From the IMG/VR virus record IMGVR_UViG_3300045119_000039, positions 1 to 25,432 of that record: a DNA stretch of 25,432 nucleotides. One strand, given 5' to 3'. The position numbers and the translations under genes were made by a program. The stretch comes from a virus. A model generated the notes under the pieces. It was given only the letters and a program-made list of their open reading frames with translations, had not been told where the DNA came from and made no database searches. Shown here piece by piece: positions 1 to 5,917 of the stretch (positions are counted from its first letter, which is position 1; the number at the start of each line of letters is the position of its first letter).

Positions 1-284
1 GGGGTAGAAACTTCGTCGCGGCGGACGGCTGCGGCGAGACGGCGAGCCGACGGCTTGCGGACCGGCTTGCGCGCTCGCGGCCGGCGCCGGTTTGTCGGGA
101 TCTCGAACCAATCGTTGGGCATCACCGAATTGCGGGTCGCCTTGGCGATCGCGATGATGAATTTCGCGCTCGGCCGGCGACCGCCGTTTTTCCACCGATT
201 GAGGACTGTCCGGTCGACGCCGAGTTGCTCGGAAAAATCGAGATCAGAAAGGCGTTGGTCCCTGAGCCAATCGCGCAGTCTCAT
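1..284 (-). CDS. Cro/CI-type HTH transcriptional repressor, cut by left window edge
   Basis: Reading leftward from the ATG at 284-282, 94 complete codons stay open to the window edge, so the C-terminus is missing. Residues 11-50 form a Cro/CI (XRE-like) helix-turn-helix: LSDLDFSEQLGVDRTVLNRW, followed by a GRRPSAKFIIAIAKAT helix. After residue 65 the protein turns strongly basic (RRRPRARKPVRKPSARR), which could add non-specific DNA contacts. A GTG two codons upstream (290-288) is an alternative start, and GAGGGA in the complementary strand lies upstream of it. The gene is divergent from the whole rightward operon, as expected for a phage lysogeny or early repressor. That role is inferred from the fold and position. 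Repressor versus Cro-like antirepressor cannot be decided from the partial sequence. Confidence 0.72.
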   Translation of the reverse strand, partial: MRLRDWLRDQRLSDLDFSEQLGVDRTVLNRWKNGGRRPSAKFIIAIAKATRNSVMPNDWFEIPTNRRRPRARKPVRKPSARRLAAAVRRDEVST

Positions 285-302
285 GTTCACCGCCCGTTGA
301 TT

Positions 303-317
303 CCCTCTTTGGGAGGG
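303..317. repeat. Inverted repeat, possible operator near repressor start
   Basis: CCCTC (303-307) and GAGGG (313-317) form a 15-base inverted repeat just upstream of the leftward repressor start. GGGAGGGATT (311-320) is echoed by GGGAGGGGATT (334-344), giving a partial direct repeat. The size and position would suit a repressor operator or the repressor's own ribosome-binding region. This is an inference only. Confidence 0.3.
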
Positions 318-405
318 ATTGACCCGGACGATGGGAGGGGATTTTTCGCGGCCCGGTGATCGAGTTTTTCCCTATGACGCTTTCGTGTCAATGGGGTCAA
401 ACATA

Positions 406-436
406 TGTTGTGGCGGCTGTGCCGCCGCTGACAACA
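406..436. repeat. Extended palindrome in the divergent region, candidate operator
   Basis: TGTTGT (406-411), GGCGGC (412-417), spacer TGT, GCCGCC (421-426), then four bases and ACAACA (431-436). The inner arms are perfect six-base complements, and the outer arms are also perfect but offset by a four-base insertion. No T-run follows, so it does not look like an intrinsic terminator. Its place between divergent genes fits an operator. A regulatory RNA stem is the alternative. Confidence 0.4.
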
Positions 437-671
437 GATACCGGAGAAATTAAATTATTAAAGAGCGCCGCTTAGGCGAATTTAATGACAATTATGGCAC
501 TTGATCAAATTTTAGATATCGGCCGGATCCGTCACGTTGCGCGTGTTTTCTCTGGCTGGGTATTTTTGTGACTCGGGTGATCACACTAGAAAAAAACCTT
601 TTGACTTGGGTTTGATCCCGGAGGGAGGCTACCGCGATCCTCGGGTTAATTCTCTCTCCGGATCAGGGCTA

Positions 672-1400
672 ATGGTGGATCGCCCGCAACATGATCAACC
701 CATCGCGAACGGCGCCGACCGGGACGCCGCCCAAACCTTAAACACCACAGCCGACGTCGTGCCGCTACCGCGCTGGCGCCGCGGCTTCGTCACGCTCCCG
801 CGCGGCTGGCTCGATCATCCCGTGTTTCGTTTTCGAGCGCTGGTCTATGGCCGCGCCGAAGCTTTCGCATGGCTCGTCGAACACGCCGCCTGGGCGCCGC
901 ATGACGGACTCGAACGGGGGCAGCTGCGCGCCTCGATCCGGATGCTCGGCGACGCCTGGAAATGGCACCCGAGCAAGGTGTTGAGATTCCTTCGCGATTT
1001 ACGAATGGAACAGATAATCGATTTTCGCGGAACACATAACAGAACAGAAAAAACGCCCATAACGATCTGTAATTATGCCGATTTTTCGCCGCCGCCGCCG
1101 CGCCGTGGAACAGTAAACGGAACAGAAAACCCGAAAACGCGGAACAGAGTCCTAACAAAAGAAAACCATAACCCCCCCATCCCCCTTACGGGGGATTCCC
1201 CCCCCGTTGGGAACGGGGGGAGGCGACGCCGTGGTTCTCCGCTCGGAAATCTTTGGGAAGGGGCACGCGATGCTGTCGAAGCCGTCCTCGCGCGAGACGC
1301 TGCACGAGCTAACCGCGCTGATAACTCGCCTGTTGCAGCACTACTGGACGGCGACGGAGCCGATCGGCGCGCGCCGGACGCAAATCGAGGATTGGATTGA
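672..1400 (+). CDS. Phage replication protein with winged-helix N-terminal domain
   Basis: 242 residues from ATG 672. Residues 36-115 match the winged-helix segment of many phage replication-initiation or DnaD-like proteins: RGWLDHPVF, then EAFAWLVEHAAW, then RGQLRASIRMLGDAWKWHPSK followed by VLRFLRDL. Next comes the hallmark PITICNYADF (129-138) and a polar Asn/Thr/Lys-rich linker. Proteins of this type bind the replication origin or recruit helicase, and the following gene looks like a helicase loader. The reading frame is open back to a TTG at 537, but that extension lacks family features, so ATG 672 is preferred. The C-terminus overlaps the next gene by about 130 bases across two C/G-rich hairpins. 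The overlap is unusual for this compact genome and makes the exact C-terminus uncertain. Confidence 0.65.
   Translation: MVDRPQHDQPIANGADRDAAQTLNTTADVVPLPRWRRGFVTLPRGWLDHPVFRFRALVYGRAEAFAWLVEHAAWAPHDGLERGQLRASIRMLGDAWKWHPSKVLRFLRDLRMEQIIDFRGTHNRTEKTPITICNYADFSPPPPRRGTVNGTENPKTRNRVLTKENHNPPIPLTGDSPPVGNGGRRRRGSPLGNLWEGARDAVEAVLARDAARANRADNSPVAALLDGDGADRRAPDANRGLD
1172..1220 (+). repeat. C/G homopolymer runs forming two tandem hairpins
   Basis: A seven-base C run (1172-1178) is followed by a perfect stem ATCCCCC/GGGGGAT with loop TTAC (1179-1196). A second stem follows, CCCCCCGTT/AACGGGGGG with loop GGG (1200-1220). Both lie inside the 3' part of the replication gene, 50 bases upstream of the next gene's ATG. 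They could control translation of the loader gene, promote slippage, or cause sequencing errors. Confidence 0.5.
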
Positions 1401-1902
1401 GGATCTGCGGGAATTTCGGCTGGCGACGGTTGAGGACGCCTGCCGCGAGTGGCGCCGCCTGCCGGATCCGCGGCGACCGCTTCCGGGGGATATTCGCCGC
1501 CTCTGTTTGGAGCGGATTTCGACGATCGCCATCACCGCGCAGCCCGACCCGCACCGTGCCGAACGGAACGAGGCGCGGCGCCGGCACGGCGAGGACATGC
1601 GCCGCGAGGGGCGCGATCTCATGAACCGCTGGGCGCTGACGAAAGGATTTGCCGACGTCGACGCCTACGCCGCCGACCGCGGAATCCATTGGTCCGCCGC
1701 CTATCGCGAACACCTCGCCGAGACGCTCAACCGCTCGACCATCATCGGCCGGACGCCGGCGCCGGCAATCGGCGACGTCGCCCGCGGCCTCGGCGTCACC
1801 GCGACCGAATTCAACCCGACACCGGAGCAGATGGCGGCATCGCGCCGGGATCTCGGGATTGACACCGCCGCCACCATCGAGAGGAAGCAAACCCATGTCT
1901 GA
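1270..1902 (+). CDS. Putative helicase-loader protein, G40P-loader type
   Basis: 210 residues from ATG 1270, preceded by a good ribosome-binding site GGAAGGGG at 1255-1262. The frame extends back to a TTG at 1207, but the site at 1270 is far better. Residues 12-75 have the pattern of small phage helicase loaders of the G40P-loader/inhibitor type. They show helices with HYWTA, then WIEDLREFRLATVEDACREW, and PLPGDIRRLC, the usual 'P.pgdI' end of that domain. The rest is Arg/Glu-rich and ends in a second helical segment (MNRWALTKGF, AAYREHLAET). It follows a winged-helix replication protein, which supports a replication role: loading host DnaB at the phage origin. The assignment rests on pattern and position. 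No catalytic motif is expected. Confidence 0.5.
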   Translation: MLSKPSSRETLHELTALITRLLQHYWTATEPIGARRTQIEDWIEDLREFRLATVEDACREWRRLPDPRRPLPGDIRRLCLERISTIAITAQPDPHRAERNEARRRHGEDMRREGRDLMNRWALTKGFADVDAYAADRGIHWSAAYREHLAETLNRSTIIGRTPAPAIGDVARGLGVTATEFNPTPEQMAASRRDLGIDTAATIERKQTHV

Positions 1903-2263
1903 CACCGGCATCGATTACGACGCGCTGCGATCCTACGCCGACCGCGTGATCCACTTGCACGAGGAACGGGATACCCTCAACGGCGACATTCGCGAGGTCT
2001 ACAAGGAGGCCAAGGACGGCGGTTTCGACACGACGATTCTCCGGGAGATTGTCCGCGAATTGCGAATGGAGTCGGACGCGCGTCATTCCCGATATGCGTT
2101 GCTCGACAGCTACCGCGACGCGCTCGGGATGCTCGCCGACATGCCGCTCGGCGCCGCCGCGATGGAACGCGCCGCGGAACCGGCACGCCGCCGGCGAGGT
2201 CGGCCGCGGAAGGCGGCGAGCGTCGATCTCGAATTCGACACCGAGCCGGCCGGCGCCGCATAA
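1895..2263 (+). CDS. GapR-like (DUF2312) DNA-binding protein with C-terminal AT-hook
   Basis: 122 residues, overlapping the loader gene by 8 bases, with GAGGAAG upstream of ATG 1895. Residues 8-80 match the GapR/DUF2312 family of alphaproteobacterial nucleoid proteins: coiled LRSYADRVIHLHEERDTLNG, then DIREVYKEAKDGGFDTTILR and the ALLDSYRDALGML end. Known GapR binds overtwisted AT-rich DNA ahead of replication and transcription and stimulates topoisomerases. Here an extra tail carries RRRRGRPRKAA (98-108), whose RGRPRK core matches an AT-hook. A plausible job is organising phage DNA during replication or supporting the replisome, as it sits inside the replication block. The family call is firm. 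The AT-hook function is inferred. Confidence 0.85.
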   Translation: MSDTGIDYDALRSYADRVIHLHEERDTLNGDIREVYKEAKDGGFDTTILREIVRELRMESDARHSRYALLDSYRDALGMLADMPLGAAAMERAAEPARRRRGRPRKAASVDLEFDTEPAGAA

Positions 2264-2701
2264 ATGCCCGCCGCCGCCGACCGCTTCCGCCTCACCGCGC
2301 CCGAACCGCTCGAGGTCGACATTCATGCCGGATGCGCCGACGCGCTCGATCGGCTGTTGATGCCGCCGGCGTTCTGGTTCACCTATCCGGCCGGCGTCGT
2401 GCAACTGTCACCGCAACAGGCGGCGCGATATTCCCGGCTCGGACTAAAGCGCGGACTGCCGGATATTTTCATCCTGCACGACGGCGCCTGGGGTGTCGAA
2501 TTGAAGCGCCGCGGCGGCACCTTGTCGAAAACTCGCGTTGTTCGCACGCGTCGCGGATCGCCCCGCATCCTGGCCGGGCAAGAGGAAGTGTTTCCGCTGT
2601 TGCTCGCGGCCGGAGTTCAAGGAATCGCGGTCTGCCGCTCGGTTGATGAAATGCTCGCGACGCTGCATCGCTGGGGCATTCCGCTGCGGAGGTGGCGCTG
2701 A
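2264..2701 (+). CDS. VRR-NUC domain nuclease
   Basis: 145 residues. ATG 2264 directly follows the GapR-like stop. The VRR-NUC (PD-(D/E)XK-like) core is visible as GLPDIFIL (64-71, Asp67) and GVELKRRGG (77-85, Glu79 and Lys81), with Gln106 and the C-terminal GIAVCRSVDEM plus WGIPLR. Stand-alone VRR-NUC proteins in phages act as structure-specific nucleases, often as candidate Holliday-junction resolvases in recombination or replication. The stretch between ELK and the glutamine (TRVVRTRRGSPRILAG) is longer and more basic than usual. It is translationally coupled to the next small gene (TGATG at 2699-2703). Substrate specificity cannot be read from sequence. Confidence 0.85.
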   Translation: MPAAADRFRLTAPEPLEVDIHAGCADALDRLLMPPAFWFTYPAGVVQLSPQQAARYSRLGLKRGLPDIFILHDGAWGVELKRRGGTLSKTRVVRTRRGSPRILAGQEEVFPLLLAAGVQGIAVCRSVDEMLATLHRWGIPLRRWR

Positions 2702-2868
2702 TGGAGTGCGTGATCCTGTATCGCACCACGGAGGGCGAGATCGGTATTGTTCGTGACGCGAACGAAATGGAAATCGCGATCTTCCCTAACTTTGATGCCG
2801 CAATAGCTCATTGGGAGCAAACCGCGTTGAGGATTCCTTACCAGATCGTCGAATTGGACGAGCTTTGA
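2701..2868 (+). CDS. Small protein of unknown function (55 aa)
   Basis: ATG 2701 overlaps the VRR-NUC stop codon by one base, so translation is probably coupled. The 55-residue product is acidic, begins MECVILYRTTEGEIGIV and ends YQIVELDEL, with predicted beta strands at both ends and a helix (FDAAIAHWEQTA) between. No family was recognised. The compact fold and tight coupling suggest a real early phage gene rather than a chance frame. Confidence 0.6.
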   Translation: MECVILYRTTEGEIGIVRDANEMEIAIFPNFDAAIAHWEQTALRIPYQIVELDEL

Positions 2869-2872
2869 GGCG

Positions 2873-2974
2873 ATGAAAACTCCCCGCCGCCGGCGCCGCT
2901 CCAAACCCGCCGAGATCGATTGGGTGCTCGTCGTGGAATGGCTGAATATGTACCTGGGAGCGGTTGCCGTATGA
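2873..2974 (+). CDS. Very small basic protein (33 aa)
   Basis: ATG 2873 to TGA 2974 encodes MKTPRRRRRSKPAEIDWV followed by a hydrophobic helix ending LGAVAV. TTTGAGGCG just upstream offers a GAGG site, and the stop overlaps the next start (ATGA at 2971-2974). The coupled junctions on both sides argue that it is translated. A basic head with an amphipathic helix is all that can be said. It may serve mainly to pass ribosomes to the zinc-finger gene. Confidence 0.4.
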   Translation: MKTPRRRRRSKPAEIDWVLVVEWLNMYLGAVAV

Positions 2975-3213
2975 TCGATGATCGTTTCGCCGAAAGCTGC
3001 CGCGTTTGCGGCGCGGCGGGCTACGGCAATGCAACCTGTCGCGATTGTGTCAGCCAATGGCCGCGCTTCGGTATGCCGCGCGAAATCGTTGATCAACTGC
3101 TGGAAGCACTTTGCGGCGTCTTGGAGCAAGAGCCGTTCATTTACCAGAAATGGCACGGCTGCGATCAAACGCTGTTGCTCAAATTACAGTCACTCGTCGC
3201 CGAGGCGCGGTAA
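2971..3213 (+). CDS. Small zinc-finger protein
   Basis: 80 residues from ATG 2971, which overlaps the upstream stop. Cys10-x2-Cys13 and Cys23-x2-Cys26 (CRVCGAAG...CRDC) form a treble-clef or zinc-ribbon-like knuckle, followed by a helical domain (PREIVDQLLEALCGVLEQ). Such small phage zinc proteins usually bind nucleic acid or partner proteins. The exact family is not recognised. The stop codon TAA (3211-3213) overlaps the next ATG by one base. Confidence 0.6.
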   Translation: MIDDRFAESCRVCGAAGYGNATCRDCVSQWPRFGMPREIVDQLLEALCGVLEQEPFIYQKWHGCDQTLLLKLQSLVAEAR

Positions 3214-3653
3214 TGGAACCGACCGCCGCCTATCGCCAACACTTCGCCGTCGTGCCGCCGCGCATCGATGCGGTGGCTTATCGGCCTTACTGGACCGTCA
3301 GGACGCGGGTCGACCGTCTGTTGCTCGACGGCACGATCACCTTGCGAGAGTGGCGCGCCGCGGTCGCGTTCCGCGCCGCGCTGTTCGCCACGCTCGCCGC
3401 GTCCTGGCCGGCGCGCCGGCTCGACGGGGGAACGGGTTACGGAACACCGGGTCGGATGATCGAGGTCCGCCTCGACGCATTCGCCCGGTTGCGCCGCGTG
3501 CGCCATCACCTCGGCGGATTTGCTGCGGGGCTGATCGAGGTATTTTTGATCGACAACGAAAACTGGTCCGAGATCGGCCGGCGCCTCGGCGTCGATCCGA
3601 AAACCGCGAAAATGTGGACGGTGGCATCCCTGCGCGCGCTGGTAACGGTTTGA
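3213..3653 (+). CDS. HTH protein, candidate late-gene regulator
   Basis: 146 residues starting at ATG 3213, which shares a base with the upstream stop. The C-terminal segment NWSEIGRRLGVDPKTAKMWT (117-136) followed by VASLRAL reads as a helix-turn-helix of sigma-70 region 4 or RinA/ArpU-like type. The N-terminal half is helical and Arg-rich. At the end of the early block and ahead of terminase, this is where many phages keep a late-transcription activator or antiterminator, so that role is inferred. The HTH itself is seen in the sequence. A structural DNA-binding role is the alternative. Confidence 0.5.
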   Translation: MEPTAAYRQHFAVVPPRIDAVAYRPYWTVRTRVDRLLLDGTITLREWRAAVAFRAALFATLAASWPARRLDGGTGYGTPGRMIEVRLDAFARLRRVRHHLGGFAAGLIEVFLIDNENWSEIGRRLGVDPKTAKMWTVASLRALVTV

Positions 3654-3665
3654 TAGGAGGAAGCG

Positions 3666-3884
3666 ATGCGGATCAACATCTATTCGGAAGAATTAACGCC
3701 GCGGATCGAGATCGTCGAGAAAACCGCCGCCAACACCGGCGAGACGTTTGTCGGGCTGCGCTTTTATCTCAAATCGCCGCCCGAATTGCATTCAACCGCT
3801 GAAGATGACGACACCTCGGCGGTGACGTTATGGGCGCGATCGCGCGACGAGTTGCGTGAAATCATCAAGGGGGTTGTGTTCTGA
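3666..3884 (+). CDS. Small protein of unknown function (72 aa)
   Basis: ATG 3666 has an excellent ribosome-binding site (AGGAGG at 3656-3661). The 72-residue product starts MRINIYSEELTPRIEIVEK, has a predicted strand GLRFYLKSP and ends with an acidic helix DELREIIKGVVF. This alternation of strands and helix suggests a small alpha/beta fold. No family was recognised. Its stop overlaps the next gene's ATG (TGATG at 3882-3886). Confidence 0.65.
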   Translation: MRINIYSEELTPRIEIVEKTAANTGETFVGLRFYLKSPPELHSTAEDDDTSAVTLWARSRDELREIIKGVVF

Positions 3885-4096
3885 TGCCGGACCTATTCCC
3901 GCCGACGCTCGACGAATTGATCGCCTGCGCCGATCGCGAAGTCCGCTATCGCGAAAAGGTTTATCCGCGCATGATCGCCAACGGTCGGATGACGCAGCGC
4001 CGCGCCGATCGCGAGATTACCCTAATGCGCGAGATCGCGGCCGAACTGCGGAATATGCTCGGCCGCGCCGCGGAACCGTCACGACGGGCCGGTTAA
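3884..4096 (+). CDS. Small helical protein of unknown function (70 aa)
   Basis: 70 residues coupled to the gene before it. The sequence is mostly charged helices: PTLDELIACADREVRYREKV, then RRADREITLMREIAAELRNM. This type of short Arg/Glu-rich protein, often with an 'REV.YR..VYPRMI' core, recurs in phages between replication and packaging genes. I cannot assign a function. The ending GRAAEPSRRAG is probably disordered. Confidence 0.6.
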   Translation: MPDLFPPTLDELIACADREVRYREKVYPRMIANGRMTQRRADREITLMREIAAELRNMLGRAAEPSRRAG

Positions 4097-4126
4097 TCTC
4101 ACCACGCACCAACGGAGGAACTAGCA

Positions 4127-4705
4127 ATGGCTTATGTCGCCGTCAGTCACTCACCGATCCACGTTCGCGAAACTTCCGGGCCTGTCGACCCCGGCTATGG
4201 CGTCGGCAGCGAGCATCCCTCGCACCAGCCGGTGCCGCCATCGGGGCCGGTCGATCCCGGCTATGGCATACCGCTCCCGCCGGTCGCGTCGCACCCGATC
4301 GCGCCGACACCGGGGCACCCGATCGCCCTTCCGCCGACATATCCCGTTGACCCGGATTATGGTCTGCCGGTGCCGCCGACCGTTTGGCCGCAACCGCCGC
4401 GGCCGGTCGATCCGAGCTATGGCATCCCGGTCCCGATCGCGCCGACGCATCCGATCTACACGCCGCCCGTCGGACCGAATAACGATCTCCCCTTGCCGCC
4501 GGGGAGCGTATGGCCGCCGCTCCCGCCTTCCATCACCGGCGAGATTATGTGCTTGGTGTGGATCGTCGGCGCCGGCTACCGCTGGACCGTGATCGATACG
4601 AGCTTGCAGCCGGAGCACCCGATCGCCCAGCCGCCGCTCTATCCGTCGCACCAGCCGGTTCCCGGCGGGCCGAACCAGCCGCCCGCGACGCCTCGACGCG
4701 GCTAA
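4127..4705 (+). CDS. Proline-rich repeat protein
   Basis: 192 residues from ATG 4127, preceded by GGAGG at 4112-4116. The protein is dominated by Pro with four copies of PVDPxYG (two as PVDPGYG, then PVDPDYG and PVDPSYG), several HPIA units, and SHQPVP twice. A short non-repetitive strand-rich segment near residues 138-160 (EIMCLVWIVGAGYRWTVID) interrupts the repeats. Similar proline-rich proteins of unknown role occur before the packaging genes of many proteobacterial phages. No signal peptide is visible. An extended, possibly binding or structural protein is likely, but this is an inference. The underlying DNA repeats are diverged, so copy number could vary between strains. Confidence 0.7.
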   Translation: MAYVAVSHSPIHVRETSGPVDPGYGVGSEHPSHQPVPPSGPVDPGYGIPLPPVASHPIAPTPGHPIALPPTYPVDPDYGLPVPPTVWPQPPRPVDPSYGIPVPIAPTHPIYTPPVGPNNDLPLPPGSVWPPLPPSITGEIMCLVWIVGAGYRWTVIDTSLQPEHPIAQPPLYPSHQPVPGGPNQPPATPRRG

Positions 4706-4708
4706 ACC

Positions 4709-5104
4709 GTGGCGCCGCTCTACTTCGTCGTATGGCGCAGGGCGGGGGTGGAATCACCCTCGCTCTATCACGATCACTTGCCAGGGTGGATCCACGGGAA
4801 GCACGCCGCCTCGCGCGGCGTCGTCTACGTGGTCCGCCTCGACACCCTCTCAAACGGCGAGCGCTGGGCCGCTATGGGCCTCGACGAGCTCTGGCGCCAC
4901 TATTGCCGCCTGCGAGACAAGGGCCGTCTGCCGCCGCCTGGGGGCGCTGTGGCGCCAACGAGGAAACCCGTCGGCGGACGGCAACTCGGAGATTGGTGGA
5001 AACCGCCGCCGGCGACCTGGGATCAGAGCGCGCCGGGTATGCCTCACCCGCGGCCGGATCGGATCAAACCGAAACCAAACGCACCGGCGCGGATCCGCGA
5101 GTGA
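4709..5104 (+). CDS. Hypothetical protein (131 aa)
   Basis: GTG 4709 starts four bases after the proline-rich gene's stop. The first 75 residues look folded: PLYFVVWRRAG, then YHDHLPGWIHGKHA, RGVVYVVRLDTLSNG and LDELWRHYCRLRDKGRL. The rest is a proline- and basic-rich tail (WWKPPPATWDQ and on). A competing open frame (4510-5127) overlaps both this gene and the repeat protein, but it is Arg/Ala-rich and lacks structure, so it is rejected as a shadow. No family was recognised. Confidence 0.55.
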   Translation: MAPLYFVVWRRAGVESPSLYHDHLPGWIHGKHAASRGVVYVVRLDTLSNGERWAAMGLDELWRHYCRLRDKGRLPPPGGAVAPTRKPVGGRQLGDWWKPPPATWDQSAPGMPHPRPDRIKPKPNAPARIRE

Positions 5105-5357
5105 GGGCGCTGGTGCGAAGCGCATAATCGAATTAGCTATCCGCGATCTGCTGAAAACAAAAGACCCGGCGCGTTGGTGGAACGCGCCGGATCCGATGCG
5201 GGCCACAGCGATCGATGAGGATGCATCGTGGCGCTACCGATAGTAGGCGATCCGGCGCCGTTCTACAAGATCGGGCTTGACTCTGATTTCCGGATTTAGG
5301 TATGGAAAATGCTAACACTCGCGAATTGTCACTGTTTCGCGTTTGTTGATCTCTCAA
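5105..5357 (+). other. Stretch without an assigned gene
   Basis: No standard gene is visible in these 253 bases. One frame is open from well upstream to TAG 5241-5243 and encodes protein-like sequence (KRIIELAIRDLL, then DPARWWNAPDPM) but has no ATG, GTG or TTG. It could be read only by a frameshift from the preceding gene. The remaining part (5244-5357) holds a possible promoter just before the HNH gene. Confidence 0.4.
5277..5306 (+). promoter_or_regulatory. Possible sigma-70-type promoter upstream of the HNH/packaging genes
   Basis: TTGACT (5277-5282) and TATGGA (5301-5306) are separated by 18 bases in a locally AT-richer gap. The position before the HNH, terminase and structural genes would suit a late promoter. 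The -10 is only a moderate match. Confidence 0.3.
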
Positions 5358-5684
5358 ATGCCGCACCGCTCCCCTGTTCACCGGGCATCCGGTTATCAGA
5401 CCAAGGACCAACGCCGCGCCGCCTACGATCGGCAGCGTGGCTCGCCGTCGCGCGTCTATAACCGCCGTTGGCAGCGCTTGCGGCTGGCCTATCTCGCGCA
5501 AAATCCCTTGTGTGAGTGCGGCTGCGGGTACGCCGCCACTGTGGTTGATCACAAGATTCCGCACCGCGGCGATAATGCCCTCATGTTCGATTGGGACAAT
5601 CTGCAAGCGATGACGAAGCCATGTCACGACCGCAAGACTGCGACGCAGGACAGCGGGTTCGCGACGAAGCGAGGGCGCCGATGA
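5358..5684 (+). CDS. HNH endonuclease of the packaging region
   Basis: 108 residues from ATG 5358. An upstream TTG at 5343 in the same frame is less likely, and neither has a strong ribosome-binding site. The HNH nuclease fold is clear: a cysteine cluster LCECGCGY (51-58), the catalytic VVDHKIPHR (62-70, His65), NLQAMTKPCH (81-90, Asn81, Cys89, His90) and DRKT. Phages with HK97-type heads often carry such an HNH protein beside terminase (HK97 gp74 type), where it nicks or cuts DNA and assists terminase and packaging. That context matches here, although four genes lie between it and the small terminase. Its stop overlaps the next start (ATGA). Confidence 0.85.
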   Translation: MPHRSPVHRASGYQTKDQRRAAYDRQRGSPSRVYNRRWQRLRLAYLAQNPLCECGCGYAATVVDHKIPHRGDNALMFDWDNLQAMTKPCHDRKTATQDSGFATKRGRR

Positions 5685-5833
5685 TCTACAAAGTCAGCAT
5701 CCAGGCCCCGGCGATCGACGAAGAAGTGACGCTCGCCGCCGACGATGAGGAACACGCGATAGAGCTTGCCGTCGCCAGTACAATGCGACGCCAAGCCGCC
5801 GCCGCCACTGTGACCGTCGAGCCGTCGCCGTGA
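5681..5833 (+). CDS. Small acidic protein (50 aa)
   Basis: ATG 5681 overlaps the HNH stop codon. The product reads MIYKVSIQAPAIDEEVTLAA, then a helix DDEEHAIELAVASTMRRQ and a closing strand ATVTVEPSP, giving a beta-helix-beta pattern like small phage regulators or inhibitors. No family was recognised. GAGGGCG upstream gives a usable ribosome-binding site. Confidence 0.6.
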   Translation: MIYKVSIQAPAIDEEVTLAADDEEHAIELAVASTMRRQAAAATVTVEPSP

Positions 5834-5843
5834 TCAACCCCAT

Positions 5844-5869
5844 ACCGGGTCCAAAACTAAAAACCCGGT
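5844..5869 (+). repeat. Inverted repeat in intergenic gap
   Basis: ACCGGGT (5844-5850) and ACCCGGT (5863-5869) can pair with a 12-base A-rich loop. It lies in the 84-base gap between the small acidic gene and the ParB-like gene. There is no T-run, so a terminator is doubtful. An operator or mRNA stem is possible. Confidence 0.3.
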
Positions 5870-5917
5870 CGCTTGTCGATCGCCCCCCAGACAATCTTTT
5901 TCGCTGCCGAAATTGAC

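Larger units (their letters stand above)
285..671. promoter_or_regulatory. Divergent control region between repressor and early operon
   Basis: No convincing gene lies here. It is the most AT-rich part of the window (around 440-520) and separates the leftward repressor from the rightward early genes, so it should hold both promoters and the operators. A leftward TTGACA lies on the minus strand at 391-386, but the -10 at the right distance (AAAACT) is poor. TTGATCAA (501-508) is a short palindrome next to TAGATA (513-518). No promoter pair is good enough to name with confidence. Confidence 0.5.

Noticed and set aside
55-300. An 81-codon plus-strand ORF
   Set aside because: It is the antisense shadow of the leftward HTH repressor, which has a clear helix-turn-helix and continues off the edge.
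406-436. Intrinsic terminator interpretation of the palindrome
   Set aside because: There is no T-run on either side in the right place, and it sits between divergent genes.
374-475. A 33-codon ORF from ATG 374 in the control region
   Set aside because: There is no ribosome-binding site and it spans the palindrome. The sequence is protein-like by chance at most.
1179-1220. CRISPR-like or terminator interpretation of the C/G stems
   Set aside because: There are only two dissimilar stems, no spacers and no T-run, and they lie inside open reading frames.
4510-5127. A 205-codon plus-strand ORF overlapping two genes
   Set aside because: It is Arg/Ala-rich with no folded pattern and lies across the proline-rich repeat gene and the 4709 gene.
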